DNA from: Volvox africanus
Taxonomy: Eukaryota > Chlorophyta > Chlorophyceae > Chlamydomonadales > Volvocaceae
DNA: 64,000 nt
Assembly (NCBI GenBank): GCA_030268105.1
Contig: BSDZ01000005.1
Location: forward strand, 496,001 to 560,000
Reading direction: 5' to 3'
In this document: positions 13,401 through 24,207 of the stretch, one piece after another
Numbering within the stretch: position 1 is the stretch's first letter
How the letters are laid out: every line of letters begins with the position of its first letter
Program-made: the position numbers and the translations under genes
Notes under the pieces: generated by a model
Told to the model about the DNA's origin: nothing
The model's input: only the letters and a program-made list of their open reading frames with translations
Databases searched by the model: none

Positions 13401-14109
13401 CTGTGATGGGACTTTCGGAGACATGCAGGGACGATTGCGCGGTTGGTGCTGTAGCGGTGGAGGGACGCACAGAAGCGGGGTCCACGGTGGCGGTGAGCTC
13501 GTCGTCGTCGTCGTCGGCGGCGGCGGCATGTCCCACAGCTGAAGCCGTTGCCACGGCAATTTTGAGCCAGTTCAATGAGCTGCTATCCGACTTTCGTCGT
13601 CACTTGGACCAAAGGTTGGACGTGTTGGCCGGCAGCTTGGAGGTGAGGGCTTCACACGCTGACATCAAGTCGTGGGACGTGGGTGTGAGGAACGGCAGAG
13701 CGAACTTGTTGTCGCCGCACGTCGCCACTCCGGACATTCGTTGGAAGGCCGCAACGCCGTTTTGCACAGTCATGCTTAATCTCCACGTGTTTCATTTCTC
13801 CTTGGCGGGAAGTTATGATGGTGGCGAGATGGCCGCATCCTATCGTGTTTCATCACAGGGTATAATTGGCTGTGTTGGATCTGGCAATAAGCTCGAAGCG
13901 TATTGTGGTATCTTTGGATGCTGAAGCACGTTATTAACTAATCAGCGCGGCCAACACGTGTTGGGGTTCTCGTGCGTCAGGTCCTAACCAAACATGTTCG
14001 CCCTTTTTTCCTTCTTTTCCCTCGAGCACGGCAGGCCCAGGCCGTCCGTCTGAGCCGCATTGAAGCCGCACTGGAAGGGCGGAATCAGCGTGGTGAAGAA
14101 CATGCTTGA
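10457..14109 (+). CDS. Large WD-like protein with C-terminal coiled coil
   Basis: Three phase-0 exons are proposed: 10457-10906, 11105-13642 and 14035-14109, giving about 1020 residues. The ATG at 10457 is the first in frame. The N-terminal 180 residues read like irregular beta-propeller blades: a WD-type strand (FLWDEKNYD), then RWLGACWHPRFTGLLSV, then a hydrophobic strand starting exon 2. The middle is long and low in complexity (Ala, Gly and Gln runs), interrupted by further hydrophobic beta-rich patches. The C-terminus becomes helical: an amphipathic stretch with LSQFNELLSDFRRHLDQR crosses into the short last exon, which encodes AQAVRLSRIEAALEGRN. The last exon was found only because it restores the heptad pattern and ends in TGA. 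The layout recalls WD-repeat plus coiled-coil scaffolds, but I cannot assign a family. Confidence 0.7.
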
Positions 14110-14689
14110 CGCGGCGGCATGGGGATATGATGACAGATCCAGGTATCAGATAGTGGCCTGAATGGTCTGGCCACGTGGTGGAGTGGGCTGCACACCAATG
14201 CTCGGGCGAGCGCCGGCTGACGGTGCTGGATTTGTAACGTCGCGGGAAGCTGGCAACCCAAATCAAATTTGATGCCATCCATATAGTCGTTGGTCCTCGT
14301 GGGACTAGCTTTGGTATGAAGCCGTGACGCAATTCAGGTTGCGCGTGTAACAGGAAGGTTGAGGTGTAGGTGGACGTCAAGGCCTGGTTATTGACCGAAT
14401 ACTTTACAGTCTCGTGCCGTTCCTGCTTAACAAGGGCATTAGAGCTCTCAAATTTTTTGTAGCACTGTATGCACAAGTGCGATGATCTTGGGGCGTGTGT
14501 GCGTGCCTCCTTCGTCCTTTGAGACACGGTTAGTCGGTTGTAATGGTACGGGCACGGCTCCAAATCCCGGTAACGCTTTTGGCCTTGTACTTGGGCCGTC
14601 ATTTTCCGCTGTAAAGTTCATCCATAGGTTAAGCTAGAGAGTCTTTGCCAAAGCACCTCATACTTCTCAGATACGGACTGCTCTCACAA
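14110..14689. other. Short intergenic spacer
   Basis: About 580 bp lie between the stop codon of the WD-like gene and the ATG of the E2 gene on the same strand. The open frame on the opposite strand here (13934-14602) overlaps the last WD-like exon and has no recognisable content. No further features were seen. Confidence 0.4.
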
Positions 14690-17192
14690 ATGGAAACTTC
14701 CTCAAAGTTCAACCTACGCAACCCTGGGGTGAAGCGGATTATACAGGTGTTCCTTTTCAATCAATGAATGTTGAACTATTTGCGTGCACTGTCTCATTTT
14801 GTATACTTCCGGGGCTGGGCGAAATTTTTGTCCTGTGCTGCTTCTGGCGCAGGAGATGAAGGAGATACAAGAAGACACATCTGGTGACTTCCTGGCTGAG
14901 GCTCTTGAGGTATTGTGCTCGCTTAAATGACGTGAGGGCTCTTGTTGGAAGTGAACAACGTGTCCTAATGGGGTTTTGGACATATGGAACTCCATCGGTA
15001 TCGCCTTTAAATGTTAAGAAAGATGTTTAATTATCGCGTTGGTAAATCACCAGTATCTCGCTGTGGCACACAGACCGACATCTTCGAATGGCATTTCGTT
15101 ATTCGTGGGCCTCGGGACACAGAATTTGAGGTAAATATACAAGCTTGCGTAGAGGTGATTTTTAGTCGCATTCACTGCAAGTTCACGGTAATAGTCATGG
15201 AACCATGGCTGTGGAGTTTCGATAACGATAGGACATCCTTGGAAATGATGCTTTTAAGGACCAAAGGTTGTGTGTCAATTAGTGCTGGTGCGCTGCGACC
15301 AACCGTTCGCCCGTGCACCTTGTGCTAGAGTTGGGGTTTCACAACTTCTTTCGTCACAACCTGATGTCCTGAGAAGTCCTGGGGCGTGCGCGTGCTCAAG
15401 CTGCTTATGTTATTTTATCCAGAGCCGGCCCTTAACCCTTTTTCCCGGCTGCACCTCTCGTCCTTAGGGACGGAAGCGGACATCCCTACATGCTTACACT
15501 AGCTTACGAACTGCTAACGCACGTAGTTGACTGTACAGCACTTCGCCCATAATTCTTTCTCATTTCCATCCCCGCTGCTTTTCCAGGGTGGTATCTACCA
15601 TGGCCGGATCCTGCTGCCTGCGGAATACCCATTTAAACCGCCATCCTTCATATTGCTCACGCCCAATGGACGGTTTGAAACGAACATGAAGATCTGCCTC
15701 ACTATCTCCAATCATCATCCGGAGGCATGGCAGCCTTCCTGGGGTGTACGTACCGCCCTCTTAGCCTTAATCGCCTTTATGCCTACACCAGGAAATGGAG
15801 CGCTCGGGGCCCTGGTAAGAAGCCAGGCCTGTGCCGTGGCAAGCCGTGCCCACCTGCCTGTTGCGCTGACCTCATGAATCGTTCCACAGATAGCTTCATT
15901 TTGAGCAGCCCGTCAATGGCCTTTCCGCTTCCCCTAGGGGCTGCTCTTTATAAAGATGATGTTACGCCGCATACCACACAGAACCAGCTAAATCCCTTAT
16001 AATGGCCTGATTACAACTGGTACACTACAGCCTGAGCTGCATTTTTTTGGCTTGACGTCCGTGCCCTTCTCCTGGACCTTGATAATTTCCATCTTAATGC
16101 CTTGCCATCCTTCGAGGGCAAGGGCGAAAACAGCGCACCTGGCTTCCAACGCCGCATGACGAACCTACTCGGAACTATCCCCCCTCTTTTCCCCCAACCT
16201 CGTCGGGTTTCATCCTGGCTCCGCCGCCACCTGACAACCCACCATGAGCAGGAGTTCCCAAAAGAGGACCGGCGGGCGATGGCCGCTCGCAGCCGATTGG
16301 AGGGTCCACGCTTCGGGAACCCAGATCGGCAGGCTGTCATTGATAACATGCACCGACGCATGCTTGCGATATCTGTCGCCGCGGGAACGAGGCCGCAGAG
16401 CAGCCCGGATAGGATGATACAGGTGGGAACGGGGCGAAGCCGCAGGACCATTAGAACTTAGGCCTGGGTCAGGGACCATCTCGTTGCCGCTGTATGTAGC
16501 GGATCTCTTCTCCGTTACTTCTCTACTTCCGTTCTCTCTACTCAGTTTGCCGTTAGAACATTTTAATCTTTGACGTGCCAACACCGGGGATCACACTTGA
16601 ACGAGACCGTACCCTGTTATGGGTTCGTGCTTGCACGCAGCCTCCTAGCCAGGAGGTCAGTACCGGTGCGGTATCGGAACGTCAAGGAAGCAGTGAGGGC
16701 GAGGGACCGTTGAGCGCGGCGGCAGAATCGGGTGATGAAGTGGAGGCTAGTTCAGCCGAGCCCGCGGCCGCAAGCAGGAGTGCTGGGATACCACTGTCAA
16801 TCGCAGCGGCAGCAGAGAATATCGATGTAGGGAAGGGCAACCGTGATGCCTCTGGGATTGCCGAAGCCTCCTGGCCCGCTGTGACCGCCATTGCGACCAG
16901 CGGGTCACAGTTGCACAAGCGCCACTGCCCGGCCCCGCAACCAGTGGAGCAGCAGTCCCAAGCCGCTTCCTCCCCGACGGCGGCTGCCGCTTCGAGACGT
17001 AGTGTTGCAGCCGCCGTGGTTACAGACCCTGTCCATGCCGCCATCGCGGCCCCGGACATGATGGACTACGCACTGGCGGGAGCAATGGTCGTTCTCGGGC
17101 TCGCAATTCTTTTTATTATTGCCCGCAAAGCGTTGAGCGCTGTTGGCTACGACCTCTCCGAGCTTTTGCAAATGTTTCAAATGCTCCAGTAG
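14690..17192 (+). CDS. UBE2J-like: Tail-anchored ubiquitin-conjugating enzyme E2 (UBE2J / UBC32-34 type)
   Basis: Six exons, all joined in phase 0: 14690-14746, 14853-14909, 15074-15130, 15587-15814, 16252-16422 and 16653-17192, giving 369 residues. The UBC fold follows the family in order: NLRNPGVKRIIQ, an EMKEIQ helix, DIFEWHFVIRGPRDTEFE, then exon 4 with GGIYHGRILLPAEYPFKPP and TPNGRFE. The active-site Cys is about residue 94 in MKICLTI, followed by a QPSW motif. As in UBE2J, the canonical HPN is replaced by a TPNGRFE context. The last exon encodes a disordered Ala/Ser-rich linker and one C-terminal hydrophobic helix (AGAMVVLGLAILFIIA) with a short tail, which is an ER tail anchor. Known relatives work in ER-associated degradation. 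The acceptor of exon 6 could instead be 12 bp upstream, still in phase. Confidence 0.93.
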
Positions 17193-18899
17193 AGGTGTTG
17201 CACACCCCATGCAGTCGTGACGGGCATCAAGGGCAGCAGTGGAAGCAGGAGCGACGGTGGACACCAGTGGATGTGAGCCAGTGATCGCATCGGTCTCATG
17301 TATGCGTCATGGCTGCCCGGGTTGGGATTGAAGTCGGGCTGTGCCTGGCAGCCATGTGAGCAGTATATACCTTAGGTCTCGAGAACGCTATAGCGGCGGC
17401 AGTAGCAGTTGCTTATGACGTTATCATCGCGGTTGGCATTCACGACAATGTCGGTCGATGCGAGCCATAGGGGGCAGTCACCTTCGAAGGGCGGAAGGGT
17501 CCACCAACTTGGCTAACTTTGGCTCGGGCATCTCTTAGAAGTCTATGTCAGGGCCTGCTAGTTCTGGTAATGGCTGTCCCAAAGGCGGTTGGCGCTGCCA
17601 AAGCCTGTTAGAGCAAAGCTGACGACTGCAATGTGGCATTGATCCAAGCAGCGGCGACACTGACCGCGGGGTAAGTTACAGGGCGTTTTGAGCTGCTGCA
17701 GCAATACGGAGTCACCAGTTAGCAGCAGATCTTGGCCCCTGAAAATGAGGGCGTGCTCTCCGATCTGTGCAGTGGCCCTGTGCTTTGGCCTCTGTACGGC
17801 TTATCGTATGGTCACACTGATGACGTAACATACATGTACATTCAAAATGATGCCACCCTGTTTTGACGGAGGGATACTTGCAGTGTTTTTCGTCTTGTCC
17901 GTTCTGCAAGTCTTTGCAGCGTATCAACTGTAGCGACATGTGAGATTGTGTATTAGGGGTAGCAATCATTGCGATTACGGTAAGTGTTTGTTCCAGCGGC
18001 AGGAGGCGGGGATTATTGCCATGCTAAGGAAATGTGTGATGGGCATGATATTCCGAACAGGTTATGGTGGGGATTTAACGGAGGGGGGTGCATACCGTTA
18101 CAGCGGATGAGGGGTTAAGCATTTACTCAGGAGGGGCTAAGTAACGGAGTGATGATCGCTTACTGGACACGGTATCCTGGAAGGGAGAGGGGAGATGACG
18201 GTGTAAACCGTAAGGGTTTGGGCCTACAGCAGAATTCATATTGAGGTGACGATTATTTTTGGGCTTATGGACGCGAGGATGTGGCCTAGGTAGCTCGTTT
18301 TGACTGCAGGAAAGGGAGCGTTTATAGTGCGGGTGATAGGGCCGGCGACAGAATGTCTAGTGTGACTCAGCCGGCAACAGTGATGTTATACTTGCTGGGT
18401 CCAAGCTGGGCCATGCCTCAGGTGTCTCGTAATTATATCTCCATAACTTGGCATCCACATGTGTAGACTGCTCTGGCACTGGTTTTTTTTATAAGAAGCA
18501 CAGGATCGGATAACAGGGAGCGCGGTGATAGAAAGGGGACAGACACCCCCAGTGCGTGAATTTGTGCAGTATTGAAATATGTGCGTTTCCGTACCAGCCA
18601 TGTACCTGGGCTGATACCGATGGATGCGGTTGGCTGGAGTGAGGGGCCTAAAGGCATCAGCGCCCGCCCGCATAGGCCGTTCTAGCCGGGTCTGCACAGT
18701 CTCCTATGGGCGCGTCAGCGGTCATGGTGAAAGGGTACGCAATATCGATGACGTGGCATCGGGATTTCTGGGAGTAATGTTTTCATCGCAGGCTCGGACT
18801 TAATATATTTTGTCTATAAAAATTGCACACGTTACATAATTATTGATGTAATTTTGTCTCCAAAACTGAATATATAATTACGGTTTTCCCATCCTGGAT
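17193..18899. other. Gene-free interval
   Basis: This 1.7 kb lies between the E2 gene and the MAPEG gene. Short open frames on both strands lack recognisable motifs. The segment just before 18900 is AT-rich and probably includes the MAPEG promoter. No repeat or RNA gene was identified. Confidence 0.4.
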
Positions 18900-19632
18900 A
18901 TGGCAAAGCTGTCTGCCCCCTTAACCTGCCTGACGGCGGGAGGTCTTGGAATAGTATATGCTGCGCTGCAAGTGCGCGTAGGACTACACCGACTAAGCAC
19001 CGGCATCACGTTCGGGAACGTATCGGTGAAGGGTAAAGCAGAGGACGAAGCGCTCACGGCCAAGATGCGTGCTGGAGGAAATATGCAGGTATAATATTGG
19101 AATAAAATTATGTTACTGTGTCTAAGTAAGCATCGTGCGCGAGACGGTCCTATCATGAGGTCGCGAACTTTTCCCGAGATCATCAGCACCGGTCTTGATT
19201 GTCGACCAAAATTTTGTTGTCGACCAACCAAATAACATCGATATTTATCGCAGCGTGCAATGAGTGAGCTGCAGATGTATGTATGTAACAACCATGCGCA
19301 TATTGTGACTGCATTTAGGGAAGTGGCGCACGTCAGGTGCGAGGCTTCTGCAAATTCCACAATCCCCTCTGTTTCAGGAGTACTTGCCTCTGGGCTTGGT
19401 CATAATGCTTCTCCTGGAGACGGCCACCCCAGTGCCCCAAAAGGCGGTGGCCGCGTACGGCGCGGCTCTGGCCATCTCGCGTCTCAGCGCGGCTTACGGT
19501 ATCGCGAACACCTTCACACCGGGAGTCAATCCGCGGCTTCCTCGCAAGTATGGCCTCCTGGGGACAGTCGGTGCAATAGTTGCGGCCGGGGCGTACCTCA
19601 CATTCCACGCTGTGAAAACCCTACGCAAGTAA
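18900..19632 (+). CDS. MAPEG-family membrane protein (microsomal glutathione transferase-like)
   Basis: Two phase-0 exons, 18900-19088 and 19378-19632, give 147 residues, the usual length for the MAPEG superfamily. The sequence starts MAKLSAPLTCLTAGGLGIVY, a first membrane helix. A charged loop ends at RAGGNMQ, and exon 2 opens with EYLPLGLVIMLLLE. That join recreates the family pattern in which an R...N..E(Y/F).P motif leads into the second helix. Two more hydrophobic segments follow (VAAYGAALAISR and GTVGAIVAAGAYLTFHAV), so four helices in all. Members act as trimers in ER or plastid membranes in glutathione-dependent detoxification or eicosanoid-type chemistry. The exact substrate cannot be inferred. 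Confidence 0.85.
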
Positions 19633-19985
19633 ACTGATCCGGGATCTCGCGCTGGTACTTGCTGAAAGGGTTGTCGTGCAGGCGTGCAGCAAATGGCACC
19701 CTTTTCAGTTCACTGTGGCCTGGTCCGCATGTTTTCCTCTCTGTTATTGCTATAGCACTAAGAGTGGTACGCAAATGCGGAGTACGGTCTGGTGTCCGCG
19801 CGACGGAATGTTATCTTGATGGGTGGAGATTGCCGCACATTGCGCGCGAGTGATAACTGGCCCGAATGCCACTGCGCTGATCTTGCCATAATCGACGGGG
19901 TGCTGAATGCTCTATGGGCGTGGCTTGTTCTTTGTTGGGCATCAGTGTGCGTGTGAGGCATCGCAATCCCGACCTCAGTCCGTCC
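19633..19985. other. 3' flank of the MAPEG gene
   Basis: About 350 bp between the MAPEG stop codon and the possible retroelement remnant. I see no gene or repeat in it. Confidence 0.4.
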
Positions 19986-20645
19986 CTAGGCTAGCATGTC
20001 AGATTCGGTTCTGCTCCTACGGTTTATCGCCATGTCGGTAGCTGTGGGACATTTCAGCGGTGCTAAACATGTATTGCGTAACGATTGAGAGTCAATAAGC
20101 CCGGTCGGGTGTTCCCATATATTTGCCCTAACCGGATGTTCCGATGTTGTACGATTAGGGTGTCTTAGCACGTTCTGTGTGCATGCAACCTCAATAGTCT
20201 CGTATCTTCCGTATTTCGCCCGCAATGTCGTGACGCAAGAGTCTTCATGACCTTTAGGGTTGGGTTCTGTTCTTTTAATTAGCTCTAGCTCTCTGCACAC
20301 GCCTTTGGTCCAGTTCATGTAATCTTCAACGTTCCAGTCGAATCCGTTCGTTATCAGTTCGGTTGGGGCTGGGGGTCAGCTTCTGCGACTGAGATCCCAA
20401 CATGCCCCTGGATCCAGACGGGCCCCACCTTGCATTTGTCGCAGAGGATTTGTTCCCTAGCCCACATCCCGACAGCATTTCAGCCGCGGCCAATCGCCTG
20501 CTCCGTTTGCCTGTAAGCCATTCTTAATACCAGCACTTGGGCCCACCCAGTTCCTGGACCCGCCGTCGAAATAAGCATGCATCAGAAACGAAGAGGCCAA
20601 CGGGCGTCGATTAGATTTAGTTTTAGGTTGGTGGAACATAGACAC
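19986..20645 (-). mobile_element. Possible degraded non-LTR retrotransposon fragment (RNase H-like)
   Basis: Three minus-strand frames in series resemble pieces of one old coding region. First, 20645-20457 contains AYFDGGSRNWVGPSAG, like the first strand of RNase H with its D-G-S motif. Then, in another frame, 20460-20354 contains VGPVWIQGHVGISVAEAD, like the C-terminal GH.GI..N..AD motif. Last, about 20350-19986 has DWNVEDYMNWTKGVCRELE. Two frame changes and stops separate these parts, so it is not functional. The match rests on short motifs, so the assignment is tentative. Confidence 0.35.
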
Positions 20646-23600
20646 ATGCTGAACAAATTTCGATTTCGGCCCTAAAAGCCAGAACCTCTGGCGCAGCCGC
20701 CGGTGAAGCTAGGTTTTCAAGGCCCAACCAAAAGACAGGTGACGGCATGAGCTCAGCCATCCCCATTTCCTTGACGAGGACGGTCTTCGCCTACATGTTC
20801 TTACTATCGCTAACACTCCTTAACGGGAACACAACCCTTTGCAGATGTTGCCCACCGGTGGGCGACGAGTGCTCCTCCAGCCCCGGCTGCCTAGGTGGGC
20901 TCCACAGATGCTCGTCCAGGCGGTGGCCCTAGGAATGGGTTCCTGTGCCCGTGTTTTTTGCCGCATCCACTTCCAACAATCCAGCAGCTACTTGGCCTTG
21001 CGCGTGTTATCCAACTTCCACGAATTGCTCCGACTGATGCAGCTCTCCGTATAGCTGGTCAGGGAGGCCGGCCTACGTGGAGCCGTCGCAACCATTTTGC
21101 CGCAGGGACCGTAGCAGCAACTCGAGCTGATGCACGTGAGCGTACCGGGGCTGAATTGCGCTTCTGCATGGCCGCAGCAATGTTTATTATGGCTACCGCT
21201 ACTGCTGCAGCGGCAGCGTCCAAAGTTTTCTGGATGTCTGTCGCTGCCGTCGTTGGCGCTTTCTTCCCATTATCCACCTGCCGCCGACTCACCCTCCGCG
21301 CTTCTGAATGGCCTTCACGGCGACCCTGATCACCGCCACGTGTGTTTCAACCTCCGACTGCCGCAGACGTTGCTGCCGCTGTTGTCGCTGCAACAAGCGG
21401 TGATCCAGCCTGTCTTGCAGCCATGCGCCTGCGATTCCGTTGGACCAGCGGACACGCATTCGTGTGGTCCTCAGCGCTCAAACCTGTTCGGTAAAAATAG
21501 CTGTAGGAGAACAACACAGTTGGGGCAGCCTAGATGAACAACACAGGTCGGGCCGCATTTTTCCAAACAACCTTGATGTCGCGTGATTGTGTGCTTATAC
21601 TGTGCACAGAACATCACCGGGCCTGGTAACGGGCCAGGGCACGTGCCCAAGCACTGTCTGACAGAGAAGCTGCCTTATTCCTGATTCCAGAGCCACTAGC
21701 ATATGAAGCGACAATCAGTCCAAGCCCACACCTATTTACCAAGGACGATTAGCCCAAACCTTACTCCCCTCGTCCCTGCGTGAAGCCCGTGCCTCGGATC
21801 CCCAATGTCTTTTCCTCGGTTGCCGTCCATGCCCATCATGTCGCGTCTCTGCAACCTTCTCCCATTTCCCTTAGGGGCCTCAATACCGGAAAATCACAAG
21901 GGCTGAACTACTACTTCACGCCGCAAGTCGAGCCAACCTACCCGTACCCCAGAACTTGCACTCAGATGCCTTGACGTATCACTGGAGGAAGGATTATGGG
22001 AGGGGATGGAGGCGCAGAAGTGTGAGGTGGGGAAAGCACACCCCTCACATGTTCTCCTGTCGTGGATCTGACAAGTGACCGCGGCAAAGCCAAATAAGAT
22101 CACGTTTCTGTTTGTATATTCAATGCTAATAAGAATAAGAGTTCCAACACCCAATCCATAACAACGCTATCTGGTTGCCCTGCAGCGCTGTATCGGCCCG
22201 TGTCACCCCACTGCCCGACACCGGACTCTCTGCCGCTGACCATGGATGAGTCCCTGGGTGGTCTCGCTTCCTCTTTACCGCAAAGTGCCGATATTTACTC
22301 TTGAAGACACCGAAGTTGAAGCGATGGACGAAGCGTAATCCGGACGCAAGTGAGGAAGGTCACGCCCAGCGGCCTACACCTCAATGAAATCAGAGAAGCA
22401 AGAATTTTAGCAAGAAGCTCAACCTCCCAGGGGAAGTGTGAAAGTGCTTATATGGGTCACAACACATGCATTGTTGAGGGAAAGGAAACCACGCTAGTGC
22501 CGTGCCGTCCAAAGCGTTAACCCACTCGTGTTTCAATGCCCCTTAATGACATAACGGATGATCAAGATACTACAAGTGTACCGGGCCAATGCATGCGGTG
22601 ATGATGACGTCGCCATTTTGGTCCTCGTTTTAAAGGTTCGACTTTTCGCTGCCATGGCAACTTTTGGCGGCCCGGCTGCCCTCGGATTTCTTTTGCTTTT
22701 CAGCCTCACGATTCTGCATGGCCCTTCTGAACTGGCGAGGCTGATTTCCTCAAGATCAGAGTCTGCGGTATCGCGCAATGACGACGTCAGAATCTTCACA
22801 GGCAACTACCTCACTGCGCCTTCTTTTCTTATTTCGGTCACGAGTTTCGTCACGATCGTCATCATCGATCGTCATCGATCAATAACACGATCAATAACAA
22901 CTACTGTAGAATTGTATTTTGGTTTCTTAGCCGGAAATCTAAAATCCTGCACTAGAGTGGACAGCGAAGAAGAACTCCTAGCTATGATTGGAAAGAAACA
23001 GAAACACAGTACTTGGGTTTTACTTGACACACTTAGTCGTGTACGTATTTACCGTAATGCTCGGTTTCGTCTTTCTGGATTTCAACCTGCAGGTGGATAC
23101 CCTGGACAAAATTACTAATTATCATTATTAGTTAAGTCTTTTAAGTAAGATGACTAGCAATCTGTTATTCCTGCGTATTGCTGGCGAAGACGAAACGCAA
23201 TCAGTTGTCCATAGACAACACACATTTCATGATGCTCTCAGCGTGCAAGCCGTACGGGATTCTTATCATGCCGTTGTGTTATGACGCAACACGGTACATC
23301 CTAATGAAGAATGTCCTATAAGTTATGCTATGCATGGATGCCGTTTCTGGATCTCCCAACCCCACAGCTGTGCCGAACATCTGTAAACGACCCCGCTTTG
23401 TTACCTACAGGCGGTACAACTTCCTTCTTACTTCTTTTCCTTTAAGAAACTGTCCGCCCACGGGGAACGCGGCCACAACCAAGATCAGCCCCGCGCATTT
23501 CAGGTCAAAGCTCCAGACTTGAATATATGGACTTATGTTTGTAGAGATGTTAGACTCGTAATTCTACTATATCATTTTAACGACACGAAGAAAATTGTTA

Positions 23601-23961
23601 GTCTCTTCCTCTACTCCAGACGAACTTACCGCTTGGTGAAATTCACTGATTCAAAACTTTTGAATTGCTAGGTGTGGCAGCGGTGCTGAACTGCTACGGC
23701 CCACTCTGATGTTTTTGGCTCATGCAGGGGTTTGGGGCTCATGCAGGATGTGAGACCTGAGACCGGTCCTAACCGAACACCAGCGAGTGCCTGTCTCAAT
23801 AGCGCACTGAGACATATTGATACTGTCCACTAATGTCCAACAGCACAGCAGGGTAGACCCCCCCCCACGACCAAGGGTCATACCTGACCCCTGACTCACA
23901 CCTTGCATATGGCTGTGAGCATGCAGCACCGTGTTGGTGACAAGGATGGTCGTCTTAATAG

Positions 23962-24004
23962 CGTCGACAGTCGAGAGTCGTCGACAGTCGAGAGTCGTCG
24001 ACAG
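23962..24004. repeat. 17-bp tandem repeat, 2.5 copies
   Basis: Units of cgtcgacagtcgagagt occur at 23962-23978 and 23979-23995, with a partial third to 24004. The copies are identical. Each unit contains a gtcgac palindrome. Confidence 0.95.
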
Positions 24005-24182
24005 CGTGAGGCGCTGACGACGCAATAACGAATTTTGTTGCTCATGTGCAAGGCATCCCACCCCCGGGTAGCTTCGAGGCCTAATCAGTCCTCACCATGA
24101 TTATAACAAGGATGCAGGGGTAGGGTATTTGGTGTACCATAAAAAGGTCAAGGACAAGCGTGCGTACGCTTATAGACAGGGC

Positions 24183-24207
24183 TTAGGGTTTTAGGGTTTA
24201 GGGTTTT
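24183..24207. repeat. Interstitial telomere-like repeat
   Basis: The plus strand reads ttagggttttagggtttagg followed by gtttt: three TTAGGG cores spaced as a mix of TTTTAGGG (Chlamydomonas-type) and TTTAGGG (plant-type) units. It is far too short to be a functional telomere and lies inside the window. Confidence 0.75.

Noticed and set aside
12049..13575. Several open frames opposite or out of phase with the WD-like gene
   Set aside because: High-GC third positions of the real exon create them; their composition is Pro/Arg/Ala-rich without domains.
13934..14602. 222-codon minus-strand open frame
   Set aside because: It overlaps the terminal coiled-coil exon of the WD-like gene and shows no family features.
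20895..21540. Ala-rich and Pro/Leu-rich plus-strand frames
   Set aside because: Overlapping frames on both strands look equally good and no domain or splice partner exists, so coding cannot be supported.
22558..23118. 186-codon plus-strand frame with hydrophobic stretches
   Set aside because: Includes simple atcgatcg repeats and no recognisable domain. It starts with an ATG but has no splice or expression support.
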